Positions 42,701 through 50,384 of a stretch of 64,000 bases of DNA are shown here, one piece after another (positions within the stretch are counted from its first letter, which is position 1; each line of letters begins with the position of its first letter). A program made the translations under genes and the position numbers. The notes under the pieces were generated by a model that worked only from the letters and a program-made list of their open reading frames with translations, was not told the DNA's origin and did not search any database. The DNA comes from Membranipora membranacea (taxonomy: Eukaryota > Bryozoa > Gymnolaemata > Cheilostomatida > Membraniporidae), in contig OU612067.1 of the NCBI GenBank assembly GCA_914767715.1, positions 28,742,162-28,806,161 of the forward strand, read 5' to 3'.

Positions 42701-44032
42701 CACAGCGTTAACTCTGACTGCAGGCAATGTTGAGCGACTTGTACTCCACCACTGAACAGTTGGAGTAGAATATCCCGTCAATGCTATAAAATACGTATAA
42801 AGCATATGAGAGTATCCCTATAGCTCAGCCGACAGCCAGCCTTTGGTGGTAGTTGTCATTCAAACGATATTGGCCGTAATCTGCATTTCATTCACCACGG
42901 TTCAATGCTTCCAATGAATGGTCCACTCCCGAATCAAATGAAGAATGCTCACGATTTCCATGTTGATAAAACATCACAAAAGAACTGCCATGGCCGGAAA
43001 ATGAACCCTAAGCACGCTATCCATTCATCTATGCCAACGAACGATCGATCGGTCAATCAGGTAGGCTGTACAGGCTAGTAATACAAAGAAGGAATAGAGG
43101 TTACTCCTTGGTAATACTATAATCCAAATTTGTGTCTCAAATGTCTTTGAATGCTTAGATTGAGGCGATTGTGTGCTATGCCACCATACTTGCCAACCTG
43201 TACGCATAAAGCGTTTGTAAACACTAATTGAGTTTTAAACGCAAAACGCTAGTTGTACTCATTTATGGTTTTCCAAACGCCTGTTCATCTAATTAGGCAA
43301 TCAAAAACGCATCTTTTATCTTTAGTGTTTACTTGGTTGTCATGGTTAAATAATAGTCTAAAAATCTGGTATTGGCTGCAGAAAACCATGATGTTGATTT
43401 ACAGTTGACTTTTTACCTGTCCAAGTTTTGCATGAGCCAAATTGCAACTTCTCTTCAATGAGACACAACATAACTAGTAATCCATTGTAGAATATGGTGG
43501 TTCTGCCAACTTCAACTTTTCTTTAATCAGAGTAACAAAGTTGTCTACCTCCTTGTTCGGGTGAGATAACTCAGATCCTTTGCCCCAGTGTTTCAAGGAC
43601 AAACCAGGGAGGATGGGCAAACAGGGTTTCAAATAGCCCGTCTTGTCCAGACAGGCTAGGTTACAAACAACTTCTCATTTATTATTAGCAGATTGCACCT
43701 TACAACGCAAAGGGAAAAAGACTAATGTTGAGTGATCTGCACTCCTACGCTACTAAGGACTACTTACTGTGATAATAGCATTTTTCGCGCGTAGCGGGAA
43801 AAATTTTTTGGGGCGTTTTCTGGTCATTTGAGGCACCCTGGAGTTTTGTAAGCATTTTTAAGCATTTTGCAAATTTTTGTACTCATTTTGGAAAAATTAG
43901 GTTGGCAAGTCTGTATGCCACTGCACACTCCAACTAGAAGAAAGAAGAGAATATTCATTACTTACCTATCCCTTGTTGAACTAGAAGAGTTACACATATA
44001 GCCAACAACATACTAACATGTCTAGTGAACAT
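21670..44032 (-). CDS. Large multidomain single-pass receptor, 35 exons, 2197 residues (whole-gene entry)
   Basis: Coding exons, 5' to 3': 44032-43966, 42783-42587, 42282-42114, 41805-41621, 39111-39044, 38679-37703, 37457-37352, 36994-36867, 36640-36611, 36438-36226, 35945-35899, 35597-35426, 34956-34819, 34691-34536, 34012-33899, 33291-33071, 32701-32464, 31597-31382, 30959-30780, 30502-30344, 29957-29739, 29461-29246, 28888-28691, 27231-27040, 26896-26823, 26503-26375, 25927-25822, 25634-25522, 25054-24885, 24567-24489, 23921-23755, 23385-23255, 23006-22846, 22588-22493, 22431-21670. The sum is 6594 nt, an exact multiple of three, and every junction keeps the frame, so I read it as one gene. 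Order: signal peptide, beta-rich N-terminus, NHL-like propeller, Cys-rich, C-type lectin, two sushi, C-type lectin, TSP1, six sushi, FN3-like, PTPR-like juxtamembrane domain, membrane span, basic tail. The separate entries below describe each part. The weakest joins are exons 4-5 (2.5 kb intron) and 33-34. Confidence 0.8.
22846..23006 (-). CDS. Receptor exon 33: membrane span and start of cytoplasmic tail
   Basis: Residues ~1859-1912. One hydrophobic helix, GLGYALFLSLAPSFVMFILG, is followed by KKY, a stop-transfer signal that puts the C-terminus in the cytosol. The donor is G|GTATGC. If this intron were kept, the frame would end 12 codons on (CWVCYAIQSSLLV), giving a short-tailed receptor. 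Confidence 0.8.
23255..23921 (-). CDS. Receptor exons 31-32: PTPR-like juxtamembrane domain
   Basis: Residues ~1760-1858. The sequence YCNGYLKDISLFCVKLRVYT with YYDTPCSERI resembles the membrane-proximal domain of receptor tyrosine phosphatases, where YCNGPL, a V-x-x-RAYT strand and a DTxxS-x-I end recur. That domain stands directly before the membrane span, as it does here. The preceding exon (FNLADGFIGAEGVIRRR) would be its first half. No phosphatase domain follows. Confidence 0.65.
24489..25927 (-). CDS. Receptor exons 27-30: FN3-like region
   Basis: Residues ~1604-1759, few Cys and beta-rich: NKVTYSLVQSQAYQGVDVTY, NSLSGFKMITIPAPYGF, SIYEYYIPTAEP and KMAIIVCE. In receptor phosphatases an FN3 chain usually stands at this place, but the conserved FN3 Trp and Tyr-x-Cys marks are weak, so this is a position-based call. 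The exon 29 donor and exon 30 acceptor were chosen because they alone keep the frame. Confidence 0.6.
25412..25511. repeat. Hairpin with perfect 14-bp arms in receptor intron 28
   Basis: AAGGAGTTACAGGG (25412-25425) and CCCTGTAACTCCTT (25498-25511) are exact inverted copies around 72 bases. The right arm ends about 10 bases from the exon 28 donor at 25521, so folding could shield that splice site. It may be a small palindromic element. Confidence 0.6.
26375..30502 (-). CDS. Receptor exons 20-26: six sushi (CCP) repeats
   Basis: Residues ~1208-1603. Exons 20-24 each carry about one sushi unit, all with phase-1 borders, ideal for duplication and shuffling. Examples are SVTYQCNYGYWIGR with LDGQWSHTPEQC, RYIRCLESGEWTDD, MAHYKCADNYHYRL with SDPNPSC, KVHLTCDLSYAVNG with LAGALPC, and KVVYLCPYGMFDSS with NFTWSGDSVKC. 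The last unit is split over exons 25 and 26 (ITYRCDAGYIVW, SSEWDIGPPSC). Such repeats usually bind proteins, in complement regulators and adhesion receptors for example. An inverted partial copy of exon 23 lies in the adjoining intron (28953-29038). Confidence 0.85.
28953..29038 (+). pseudogene. Inverted partial duplicate of sushi exon 23
   Basis: On the plus strand this stretch encodes GDKVHLTCDLSYAVNG and then TLQTVTCIEA, a near copy of part of exon 23, which lies on the minus strand at 28732-28817. The first ~45 bases are identical, then mismatches appear. There is no matching acceptor or donor and its orientation is opposite to the gene, so it cannot be spliced into the mRNA. The two arms are 135 bases apart and could form a hairpin in the pre-mRNA. 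Confidence 0.88.
30150..30220. repeat. (TATAA)n microsatellite
   Basis: TATAATATAA pentamers run for about 70 bases in receptor intron 20, on the far side of a CT-poor intron. Confidence 0.9.
30780..30959 (-). CDS. Receptor exon 19: thrombospondin type 1 repeat
   Basis: Residues ~1148-1207. GWSTWESWTLC followed by RERRRYCLQNVTSGSC gives the W-x2-W-x2-W and basic R.R.C layers of a TSP1 fold. C-mannosylation of the Trp residues is expected from family knowledge. CPVCDGDG and ERCCP follow and lead into the next sushi repeat. Confidence 0.78.
31382..32701 (-). CDS. Receptor exons 17-18: second C-type lectin-like domain
   Basis: Residues ~997-1147. Marks: SWSYEQGEGMCYGITAGEFT, then SEFLCKSKPYGELATITSAQ and VELFILDQL (the A..C...G..LATI.S.....F core), ALWTAGK (the W.G strand), and the C-terminal ENCLDYNLAVCEI. 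There is no classical EPN/QPD-WND set in the part I can read. A SINE sits in the intron between these two exons. Confidence 0.8.
31727..31930 (+). mobile_element. tRNA-derived SINE, family 1, copy 2
   Basis: The head has GTGGCTCAGTTAGTTAGAGC (A box) and GTTCGAATCCCACTGCAGGG (B box, 31785-31795). The body has CAGGTGTTCTCTGACCTGCC, then GGCGCAGATATTGCC. Same family as copies at 11.4, 35.0 and 39.1 kb. It lies in receptor intron 17, opposite to the gene. Confidence 0.85.
33071..34012 (-). CDS. Receptor exons 15-16: sushi (CCP) repeats 1 and 2
   Basis: Residues ~885-996. Exon 15 has the end of a sushi unit (TTGRCIDGEWDINEC). Exon 16 has a full one: VSCSLGPGS, GDIIVISCITEADNQYELHTF, TCGDDGRWSPDI, LPEQC, the four-Cys plus Trp signature of complement control protein modules. 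Confidence 0.82.
33668..33706. repeat. (ATA)n microsatellite
   Basis: About 13 ATA/AAT triplets in receptor intron 15. Confidence 0.95.
34130..34370 (-). mobile_element. SINE family 2, old copy
   Basis: AGACAGAGGGGAGATCTTTA, CTAATCCCACTGTATAAG and GGTCATGTTGAATGACATG match in order the element at 57110-57372 with many changes. The tRNA-like head is decayed (AGAATTGAACC where the B box should be). It lies in receptor intron 14. The boundaries are approximate. Confidence 0.5.
34536..34956 (-). CDS. Receptor exons 13-14: unrecognised linker domain
   Basis: Residues ~787-884. It has four Cys (KKCPGNEW, LPGCRSMIW, RPGCCDF) and a beta-like stretch SVAIRFFELFEPISG and LPLTVQFTPKD. I do not recognise the family. 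The reading frame is open with clean splice borders on both sides. Confidence 0.65.
35030..35236 (-). mobile_element. tRNA-derived SINE, family 1, copy 3
   Basis: Read on the minus strand: GTGGCTCAGTTGGTTAGAAT, GGGTTCGAATCCCACTGCAG, and the body GTGTGCTCATACCTGCCTGC followed by AGAGAGCAACCTGACGCAG. It lies in receptor intron 12, in the same orientation as the gene. Confidence 0.85.
35426..36438 (-). CDS. Receptor exons 10-12: first C-type lectin-like domain
   Basis: Residues ~643-786. Order of marks: CLNDCTC; NWTSSVDQCKALGNGYQLLTV (the W..A..C..LG..L core); RYFWTAAF (the FW.G strand); PPKWRTSNG; then MWIGTDNDELEANVICEV, ending with the conserved x-C-E. The exact WND calcium-binding triad is not evident, so sugar binding is uncertain. 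It has the same three-part exon layout as other metazoan CTLDs. Confidence 0.75.
36611..37457 (-). CDS. Receptor exons 7-9: Cys-rich segment with a 30-nt mini-exon
   Basis: Residues ~555-642. Exon 7 has CSRDADCPQFCDQFSNCW; exon 8 has CESDNSVCAQREKC with CLQSCTTSDNCPFSQSC. The spacing (C-x3-D-x-D-C-P..C, C-x5-C-P..Q-C) resembles small disulfide-knot or EGF/WAP-like repeats, but matches no family well enough to name. Exon 9 is only 30 nt (GFCTIPERMP) between perfect AG and GT borders. Confidence 0.7.
37703..39111 (-). CDS. Receptor exons 5-6: NHL-like beta-propeller
   Basis: Exon 6 (977 nt, the largest ectodomain exon) encodes about 325 residues with repeated strand patterns. NTTILAGNC with FNDVRFPAL and LWIVDEFNKVYTM, SLAITMTADRRIVTVNRSG, LLITAEKASTVRLVDM, and SSICEGIG with LYIATDIYGVLKFDV resemble the blades of NHL repeats (x-TLAG, DG..., LYVAD.NNRV..). 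This is a fold-level call from the pattern; a six-bladed propeller is possible. Such propellers usually bind proteins. Exon 5 (68 nt) was chosen because it alone connects the phases of exons 4 and 6. A SINE lies only about 30 bases upstream of its acceptor. Confidence 0.65.
39144..39355 (+). mobile_element. tRNA-derived SINE, family 1, copy 4 (best preserved)
   Basis: Head GGTCTCAGTTGGTTGGAGCA and GGGTTCGAATCCCGCTGCGG; body CCAGGTGTGCTCCGACCTGC, GAGCAACTTGGCGCCG; tail TTTCTCAGTCCTCGGACTGA, itself a small hairpin. Copy 1 has the same tail. It lies in receptor intron 4 opposite to the gene; its head is only about 30 bases from the exon 5 acceptor (39112). Confidence 0.88.
41110..41193. repeat. 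Imperfect hexamer array (GTCACC/GCCGTC)
   Basis: Units like CGTCACCATCACCGTCACC and CATCGCCGTCACC run for about 84 bases with a 6- to 18-base period. It sits in receptor intron 4. One plus-strand frame gives a His/Arg run and another a Thr/Val/Ile run, both by-products of the repeat. Confidence 0.85.
41621..44032 (-). CDS. Receptor exons 1-4: signal peptide and beta-rich N-terminal region
   Basis: Exon 1 starts at the third ATG of its leader and encodes MFTRHVSMLLAICVTLLVQQ, a good signal peptide (about residues 1-22). Two other ATGs just upstream run into a stop. Exons 2-4 (residues ~23-206) hold repeated W-x-W strands (VQWWSTSRS, YEWSLPDG, QWIWSSP) with PLSPGNS and TLSPGEK turns. The two halves look alike (x-W-x-LPxGLPLSPGxxxxGF versus W-x-SPxxTLSPGEKxxKY), which suggests two copies of one Ig- or FN3-like sandwich. 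The family is not recognised. Confidence 0.72.
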
Positions 44033-47000
44033 ATTCGCACATCCAGTCTTCACAGGCTGCCATTAGGAATGATAGGCATGAATAAGTATTTTATGTACAT
44101 TTAATTTACATTCATGCACTGACCTACTGTCACTGAATAGTTTATAGCTTATAAGCGTACTACAATTTACCAGGGTATAATTATAGTTTCATTGAGCTGC
44201 TTATTATCCTGAGTCTGCAAAGCCGGATATAAGCTCAATGTATCACACACCATAGACATAATAATTATTATTATTGGTGCCTGAATAAAATGTGAATGTC
44301 CGTAGGTGATATAATAAACATAAATAATAATACTAAGCCTATGGTGGGTACAACTACCAATATTCCAAGGCGCGTGCAGTAAACTAACTACACCATTGCT
44401 AGATCAGGTCTACTCAATGAACTTCCTCAGGGAGTTCATTGGTCTACTCAAATGACGATGTTATTGATTTTCATTGCCTTGTTTTGAACATACCATACAA
44501 TAACTGATTTCTCAAGAGCAAATAACTTGGCACTTAGGGTTAATCGGACTATGCATAAATTGCAGAAAGCCAACCACCAGAGTTTAAGTTGTAAGAACTG
44601 CAATGTCCTGTAAGAGTTTATGTGACTACATGTGTATATGTGGGATAGTGAAGCCACTCAGCGACCCAGGAGAAATTGGGCCCTGGACTGCTAGCCATTT
44701 TGATCAAACTTGATCTCGTTCTAGGGTATAACTTATCAGACCATGCATAAATAAACAACAATTATAGAGTATAAAAAAATAAAGTGTTAATGTGGATTAT
44801 GTTGTTTTCTAAATCTATTATTATTCCATTTACAAAACTAATATTGTTCCGGTGAAGTTTTGAGATTTAAAAAAATAAAACTATTGACTAGATTTTCCTA
44901 ATTGTGTGATACTTTTGAAATGAATCGAAAACATGGAATATCAGAAATTTGAGGTAGATAAGGGTGCATATGAGATAATGGCAACATAAGGCAGCGTGCG
45001 ACAGCATACAACAACATATGGATCGTACAAGGACTTTATCAAAGAAAGAACAAGCAATAAGGATTAACAACATGACAATAGCATGGAAAGCCGGTTTGAT
45101 ATGTTCTATCCACCCGTTAACATAAATAAGTATTTTTATATTATGTTTATGGCCAAACCATATCATAATATTTATGGACTCATTTAATATTTTATCACGT
45201 TAAACTTGGGGTTTGCGATTTTTGCGTTTTGCCTCAAACCCAAGATATTTTATCATATAAGAATAAAAAAAAATTTCAACTATCCATTGCTATCCAAAAA
45301 GAACCTAGCTATCCTCCAATTTTTTATATATCTTTTAAAATCATAGTTGTCTTTTCATTTTGTCTTGCGAAAAGAGTCGTAGTTGTTTTTTATTATGTCT
45401 AATGATAAAATAAAATGGATAACTGACTTGATATGTTCAATCGATATTATGCTTATGAAAATTTCAGGGGATGTCAATATTACACAAAGAGCCTTGACAT
45501 CTGGATGGAAATCAACACCACTACCTTCAATGTTGAACTTCAAGAGGCATTCGTAGAGTGAAACTGATGGATGCTATTTTCATTGCATGTAGGAGTAGAC
45601 GGTTTTCAGAGCAGTAGAAAGATGTGTTATCTTGTGGATTTGAAGAATTCCTTCCAATTGTGGTTAATGAGGTGCTGTTGAACGTGTAGCTGCACTTTAT
45701 CCAGGAACAATGTAATGTGGTGTCAACCGTTGATTCAATACAGCAAACAATTCATGGGAAAAATGAGTTGCTATGACGGTGAAACAGAATTTAGCAACTC
45801 CAGGCATGCTCTATTTACTACTCAATTTTGTTTCTTAGAAATTAAACTGATGTGACAATTGGTATGGTTGAACTTAGCCTGTCCATACAGGCTATATTGT
45901 CCCAGGATAACCATCTTTCAAAATGTTAAGGTTTGAATGTATATATCTATAGCATGACTGGATTTGCCATCTTATCCTTCCACTTCAGTCATAGCAACTT
46001 AGTTTTGCAATAACAGTATGCGATAGAAAAGATGTTAGTGGGGCGGGGAGGCTTTGACTGGTGAGAATATAAGTATACTTAAGACTTCAGTAGATTTGTG
46101 GGCTATGCACGCTGCACACTTCATCTCATCACTCAAGAGGCATGAGAAGGAAGATGTGAATATTCAATACAAACACAATCCTTGTTGAACTAGCAAACAT
46201 CAGCTGAAAATATTTAATAAGATATTGGTACATCCAGTCTTCATGAGTTAAGTCTCGATGTATAGTTCATAGCTACAAAGGGATGAAGAGTCAGATAGTT
46301 TCAAACAGCTGCGTGTTACCCTGAGTTATGGTATTAGTAACGCAGGTATCAGGTCCATGAAGCCTGGGCAGGATGTCTGGATGGACTGGAATGACTTCCT
46401 CAGGCCTCCTGATAGGTTGTAGAAAAACCACTACTTTCAAATTGGCATAAATGATTATTGACCTGGTACGAATAACGGATTTATGAGAAATCAAGTTTCT
46501 ATAGTCCCGATGCAAATTCGGTGTTGAAACTATACCAGCTCAGGTATGTGCTCAGGTATGTGGGTGTCCCCCAACACACCCATACAGCCTGCCTAGGCTA
46601 AGCTCCCTGTACTTTTGTAGCCTACCGAGGATAGAATAATTGATAATTATTATTAAGTCTATTGTATGTACCAATATGTGCATACCGATATGTGCTTCCG
46701 CACACATGAGACAAATATCAGTGAAGCCAATTAGACTAGCCTTGTTTTCTCATGTGCCCCTTTTGTGAGATAAAGCTAAAACAGACTGTTTCTGTAACCA
46801 TTTTTTTTAATTTCACTGCCTTTTTTTGCACTTACATTAGCACAAAATTCCCCCTTGGTTTTAGTGTTGTTATAAACATCCATGGACTTAAAATGTCTAT
46901 GTTAACTGCACATCTAATCTGCATGAAATATTCATAATATATCAACACCAAACTCATGTGCCAATAGAAGACAAAAAATACAGACATGTGTGTAACATTA

Positions 47001-47890
47001 ACATGTGCTGATTTTAGCGCCAATTATGTTTAATATTATCCAATAATATGATTGGCTTTAAGATAGTCTCACGAGACAACCCGCGAGCGCCATTTTTAGC
47101 CTTCCCGAAAAGAGAAAGTTTGCAGAATATATCCTCAGAAAACATTTAGAGCCTGGGCTCTCTCAAACCCCTGGTGAGACTTTATAACAGGTTTTAGTTT
47201 GAAGTTGATGAAAGTAAGATTATGGTTGAAACATGACATGACTTACCGACCCATTTATCAACAAGTGCGTTTGGAAAGGTGGCACCATGTCCGACTTTAC
47301 AGAGGACACAATGGAATTTCGAAATGAAGGAAATGTAGCCTGCCCTTAAATTCCGACATGAAGTTGTTTATAAATGGGAGGGAATTTCAAGCCAGTCTGA
47401 AGTAAAGTTGATGGTATATTTTGATGCATGAATCATCCCAGTAGTATCATGCTTATGATGCTGAAAACTCTGTTACCTCAAGTAGAATTCAAACATGGCT
47501 ATCATCAACATGCAGACATAAATTTCTAATCCTGTCTCTCGTCTCTGCTACTACTCTTCACCTGCTGACTAAATGGCCATGGGCAATTTTAAAGATTTTT
47601 TTAATTTATTAATAATATAAATGTATGTATTATTTATTGTTGATATATGTACATGCACTACATACTGGTCATACATACATACATAACAAAACACTTTTGT
47701 ATTTGCATACAATCAGATGCCTATGTCTTCTACTACAAAGTACATATACTCACTGACCTACCACCACCAGGTATAATTTATTATAGCTCTTCCACTGTTT
47801 GTAGCCAGCAGTTATCAGTGCATGAATTTGTGACCTGTTTGAAACTTTTACTCTTTTGACAGATCGGAAAGAGTCTTCATTGTCTTGACA
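44033..47890. other. Intergenic region between divergent receptor and zinc-finger genes
   Basis: About 3.9 kb that must hold both promoters. I see no TATA box I would trust and no CpG-rich island. Open frames such as 44888-45166 and 46291-46515 (-) lack domains. Part of the latter (RPEEVIPVHPDILPRLHGPD, about 46320-46410, between a TATCAG acceptor-like and a GTAACA donor-like site) could be an exon of something unrecognised. A relic of receptor exon 1 is at 46143-46255. Confidence 0.4.
46143..46255 (-). pseudogene. Decayed duplicate of receptor exon 1 (signal-peptide exon)
   Basis: On the minus strand this stretch shares with 43935-44060 the upstream block GAAGACTGGATGT, the end-of-exon block CTAGTTCAACAAGG, and the intronic GAATATTC, in the same order and similar spacing. 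The start codon and most of the hydrophobic core are lost and the donor GTAAGT is destroyed. It lies 2.1 kb upstream of the living exon, so it is a relic of a tandem duplication of the gene's 5' end. Confidence 0.6.
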
Positions 47891-50384
47891 ATGTCTGAGC
47901 CAGACAATGAACGGCCCCTGATATGTGGACACTGTAAGGTAATGTGTATGTCAATGGAGGAGCTGAGCGAACACATGAAAGCTGAACACATAACTCAAGC
48001 AGGGCAAGGTCGGTGATTGTTACAAGCTATGAGACGCACCTTCACACTGTCGCATGATCTCGTCAAGATTGACTTAAAATCAGTCACCGAGTGATTTATT
48101 ATGTACGACCCATACATGACAAGTTGGTAGACCAAGAAATCAGGAGGTCTCGGCGGACGAACTCCCGACCCGAAGTACCACTCTGCGCGTCCCGCAGTGG
48201 GGGTGTATTCGGCCCTTGTTGTCATTTATTTAAAGCCAAAACTAGAGCGTTCATATTATGAAATGCGTAATTTTACCTGATTTTACAAATTATATTGTTG
48301 CACTTTATCCGAAAGAGGAGAGATAGTATGTTAATAGACAATTATATATAGGTATATGTACTGTTGGGGTAGGAAAACATAGTTTTTCTTGCAACGAGAA
48401 GCTTAAAAAGTCTTCTGGGTGAAGGAAGCTGAAAAAAGGGAGGAAAAGGGGAGATAAGGAGGAGGTAGAGAATACCCCTAAAAACTGGGAGGCTCCCTAC
48501 CGAAAAGGGAGACTTGTCAGGTATGGTACGACCATAGGCCTATACTTTATATATTACGTCTATGTATATTACTGACAAAAAAGTTGACACAAAATAAATA
48601 TCGATATACTGGCCTACATTATTTGTTTGTTGATACAAGCTCTTTTTAATGGTAGTTATTACAGCACCTGTAAAGCAGCAGGTCCTGACCACAAGTGCCG
48701 CAGATAGCCTACCCGTCACCGACGACATGACGCCTCGTCAGACTGTCGTAGTATACAAGCAGAATGCTGACGGCAGCACTACTAATACGGGACAGGTGGT
48801 TCAGCTCACACAGACTCAGATATTACAGCTGCTTAATATGCCTAATGCTGAGCTGCAGAGACCCGAGGAGACAGAAGATGAGCAGGTAGTCGGAGAACTG
48901 GTACAGGAAATGGAGGAGACGACCACCGCTATAGGTGATGATGTCGCAGAGCAGATAATGGACCATTCAAGTGATCATATGTAAGTAATGAGCTGGCTTA
49001 TTTGTTTCCTGCAAATTTTTGAATCTTTTAATCTGTGTTCCGTCATAAACATGTTATATATTATAATATAAACATTATATTTGTGAAAATAATAATGTTT
49101 AAAGGCTACAGAAGGACCAAAGTAACATGATATATTATAGTCTGGCAGCTAGGACTGCCATAGTTATGTAATCTTTTGACACTGAAAAAATTGTATCTAG
49201 TATTAGAAATTGCCTCCCTTTTTCATCACTGACACCTATGCGGTTTCAAAGTCTAGTGGTGTACCAGCACATTATATAGCAATGTCTTTATACTGTATGA
49301 AAATATCACTATACTGTACAAGCCACTCAACATGTTCAGGTCCCTGATATTATGAATCAAACTCATAATATTCTTATATGATGATGAATTACTTGCAGGG
49401 CTTCCAACCACATAGTACAGACTGCATCACTAACTAACGCCACCACTGTTCTGCCTCTCTCAACAAATAAAGGGAGAAAACAGCTCGTTGTGTTGGGACC
49501 TGAGAACACTGAACGTATCAATAAAATCTCACTGGCGCTTTCTAAAGCTTATGGTGGAAAGAACATTTCTTCTCGCGCTCCTGTTAAAGTATGTTGTACT
49601 GTTGAGGTTTAATTGTTACTAGATTGAGGCCATATATTAACTGCAAGGGAGCCTTATTGTGTGACGTTTTACTATCAACCACTCCGGTTTTGGTTTGGAA
49701 AAAATAGACTAAGTAGGGTCATGCTCCCAGGCTGACCTCACTCAGTTCAAAACCTCCTATCCAGTTATACACTCGATTCTCATACAAAACCTCCTATCCA
49801 GTTATACACTCGATTCTCATACAAAACCTCCTATCGAGTTATACACTCGATTCTCATAGAATCATAAGTGATTGATAATTGAGTACCACAATTTTCTCAT
49901 GTAGATATGCATATGAAGAGATATAGCTTTCTCTGATCACAGACAATATGAATCGTGTAATCTTGCCACTAATTGAAATTTAATTGTAGTGTTCAAAAGA
50001 TCTGCAACTTGAAAAACATAAAATATCTAGCAGTAATATGTAGTTGAATCCTCATTGTAAATGTATGTTGGCTCCAAAAAAATAAACTAATCATGTTCTA
50101 CTTCAACAATATACAACTAGAAAGTCTGATTTACGCGGGTCTCCTATTTCACAGCGTGAGAACCAGTGCTGTAGCTGTTATAATTTATATTACATACTAT
50201 TATCGATGTTTTATGTCTTATGATCACAATATATCCACCTCCTGTGTTTAATCTCTCCCAGTCTTCCCATGAGCATATAAAGATCAAAGAAGCTAACAAT
50301 GCTGCAGGAATTCCTAGTCTGGTGTCTAAAGAGTTTATACAGACTGATGAGATGGAGGAAGGACTATGTGAGATCAGGTTCCAG
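47891..50384 (+). CDS. Zinc-finger gene exons 1-4: first finger and activation-like region
   Basis: Finger 1 is at residues 12-33 (C12, C15, H28, H33: CGHCKVMC..LSEHMKAEH). Exon 2 is Thr/Gln-rich and acidic: QVLTTSAADS, NADGSTTNTGQVVQLTQTQI, DEQVVGELVQEMEE. This composition is like Gln-rich activation domains. Exon 3 carries TNKGRKQLVVLGPENTERIN. The TTSAADS motif reappears near the C-terminus in exon 20. Confidence 0.82.
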
